Assembly: GCF_022869825.1 (NCBI RefSeq)
Contig: NZ_CP094971.1
Location: forward strand, 1,985,501 to 2,049,500
DNA from: Clostridium sp. BJN0001
GTDB taxonomy: Bacteria; Bacillota; Clostridia; Clostridiales; Clostridiaceae
Direction: 5' to 3'
DNA: 64,000 nt
Notes under the pieces: generated by a model
Seen by the model: only the letters and a program-made list of their open reading frames with translations
Database searches by the model: none
Told to the model about the DNA's origin: nothing
Program-made: the position numbers and the translations under genes
Shown here: piece by piece, positions 63,996-64,000 of the stretch
Numbering within the stretch: the first letter of the stretch is position 1
Layout: each line of letters begins with the position of its first letter

Positions 63996-64000
63996 ATCTC

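Overview
The window is typical low-GC Firmicute DNA and fits a Clostridium-type anaerobe. It is very AT-rich, AGGAGG-type ribosome sites are strong, and stem-loop plus T-run terminators separate the units. Individual families point the same way: ANTAR protein next to glnA, MurT/GatD, U32 peptidase, orphan-type membrane histidine kinases. Species cannot be named from this sequence alone. Most genes lie on the minus strand.

Layout. 1-3.6 kb: end of a membrane protein gene, then nadA-nadB-nadC (NAD synthesis) behind a sigma-A-like promoter with a palindromic candidate operator. 3.6-6.4 kb: a CoA-disulfide reductase/rhodanese fusion with a single-domain rhodanese, and an MnmM-like methyltransferase. 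6.5-8.2 kb: two identical tRNA-Gln(CUG) genes, each with its own promoter and terminator, then a eukaryotic-type isocitrate dehydrogenase. 8.2-9.8 kb: a small membrane protein and an MFS carrier. 9.9-18.2 kb: an ammonium-assimilation operon, glnA-ANTAR regulator-gltB-gltD, whose leader carries a terminator that competes with a hexaloop hairpin. With 2-oxoglutarate from isocitrate dehydrogenase this makes the glutamine/glutamate supply. 18.2-25.7 kb: a Lon-like protease with a degenerate P-loop, DNA polymerase IV, a DUF4003-like protein, a small unknown and a BspA-like repeat protein.

25.8-33.5 kb is one surface-polysaccharide operon (TPR protein, WecG/TagA transferase, MurJ/Wzx flippase, two GT4 transferases, O-antigen ligase/polymerase) ending in fchA. 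33.6-36.1 kb: phosphoglucomutase, which feeds sugar-nucleotide synthesis, and ribosomal protein bL25/Ctc. 36.4-43.9 kb: a housekeeping operon, zapA-like, U32 peptidase, mutS2, TudS/DUF523, small unknown, GNAT. 44-48.4 kb: cell-wall functions (MurT/GatD, polysaccharide deacetylase, D-Ala-D-Ala carboxypeptidase). 48.4-52.6 kb: flavin reductase-like protein, YitT transporter and an NMT1/SsuABC-type ABC importer.

52.7-54.35 kb holds an IS110-family insertion sequence. Its roughly 180-nt structured non-coding end has the size, position and two-loop organisation of a bridge RNA. A 9-nt match between one loop and the right end, plus a 6-of-7 match at the left end, lets me propose ends and a CT core. 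54.5-58 kb: a DUF975 membrane protein, topoisomerase III and TspO. 58-61.9 kb: two overlapping membrane histidine-kinase genes; the first-transcribed one has lost its phospho-acceptor histidine and ATP-binding motifs. 62-64 kb: a small coiled-coil protein, a GH8-like membrane-anchored enzyme and a lytic transglycosylase.

The most unusual items are the candidate bridge RNA, the pseudokinase/kinase pair, the glnA leader with its ANTAR gene, and the Lon-like protease without a recognisable P-loop.
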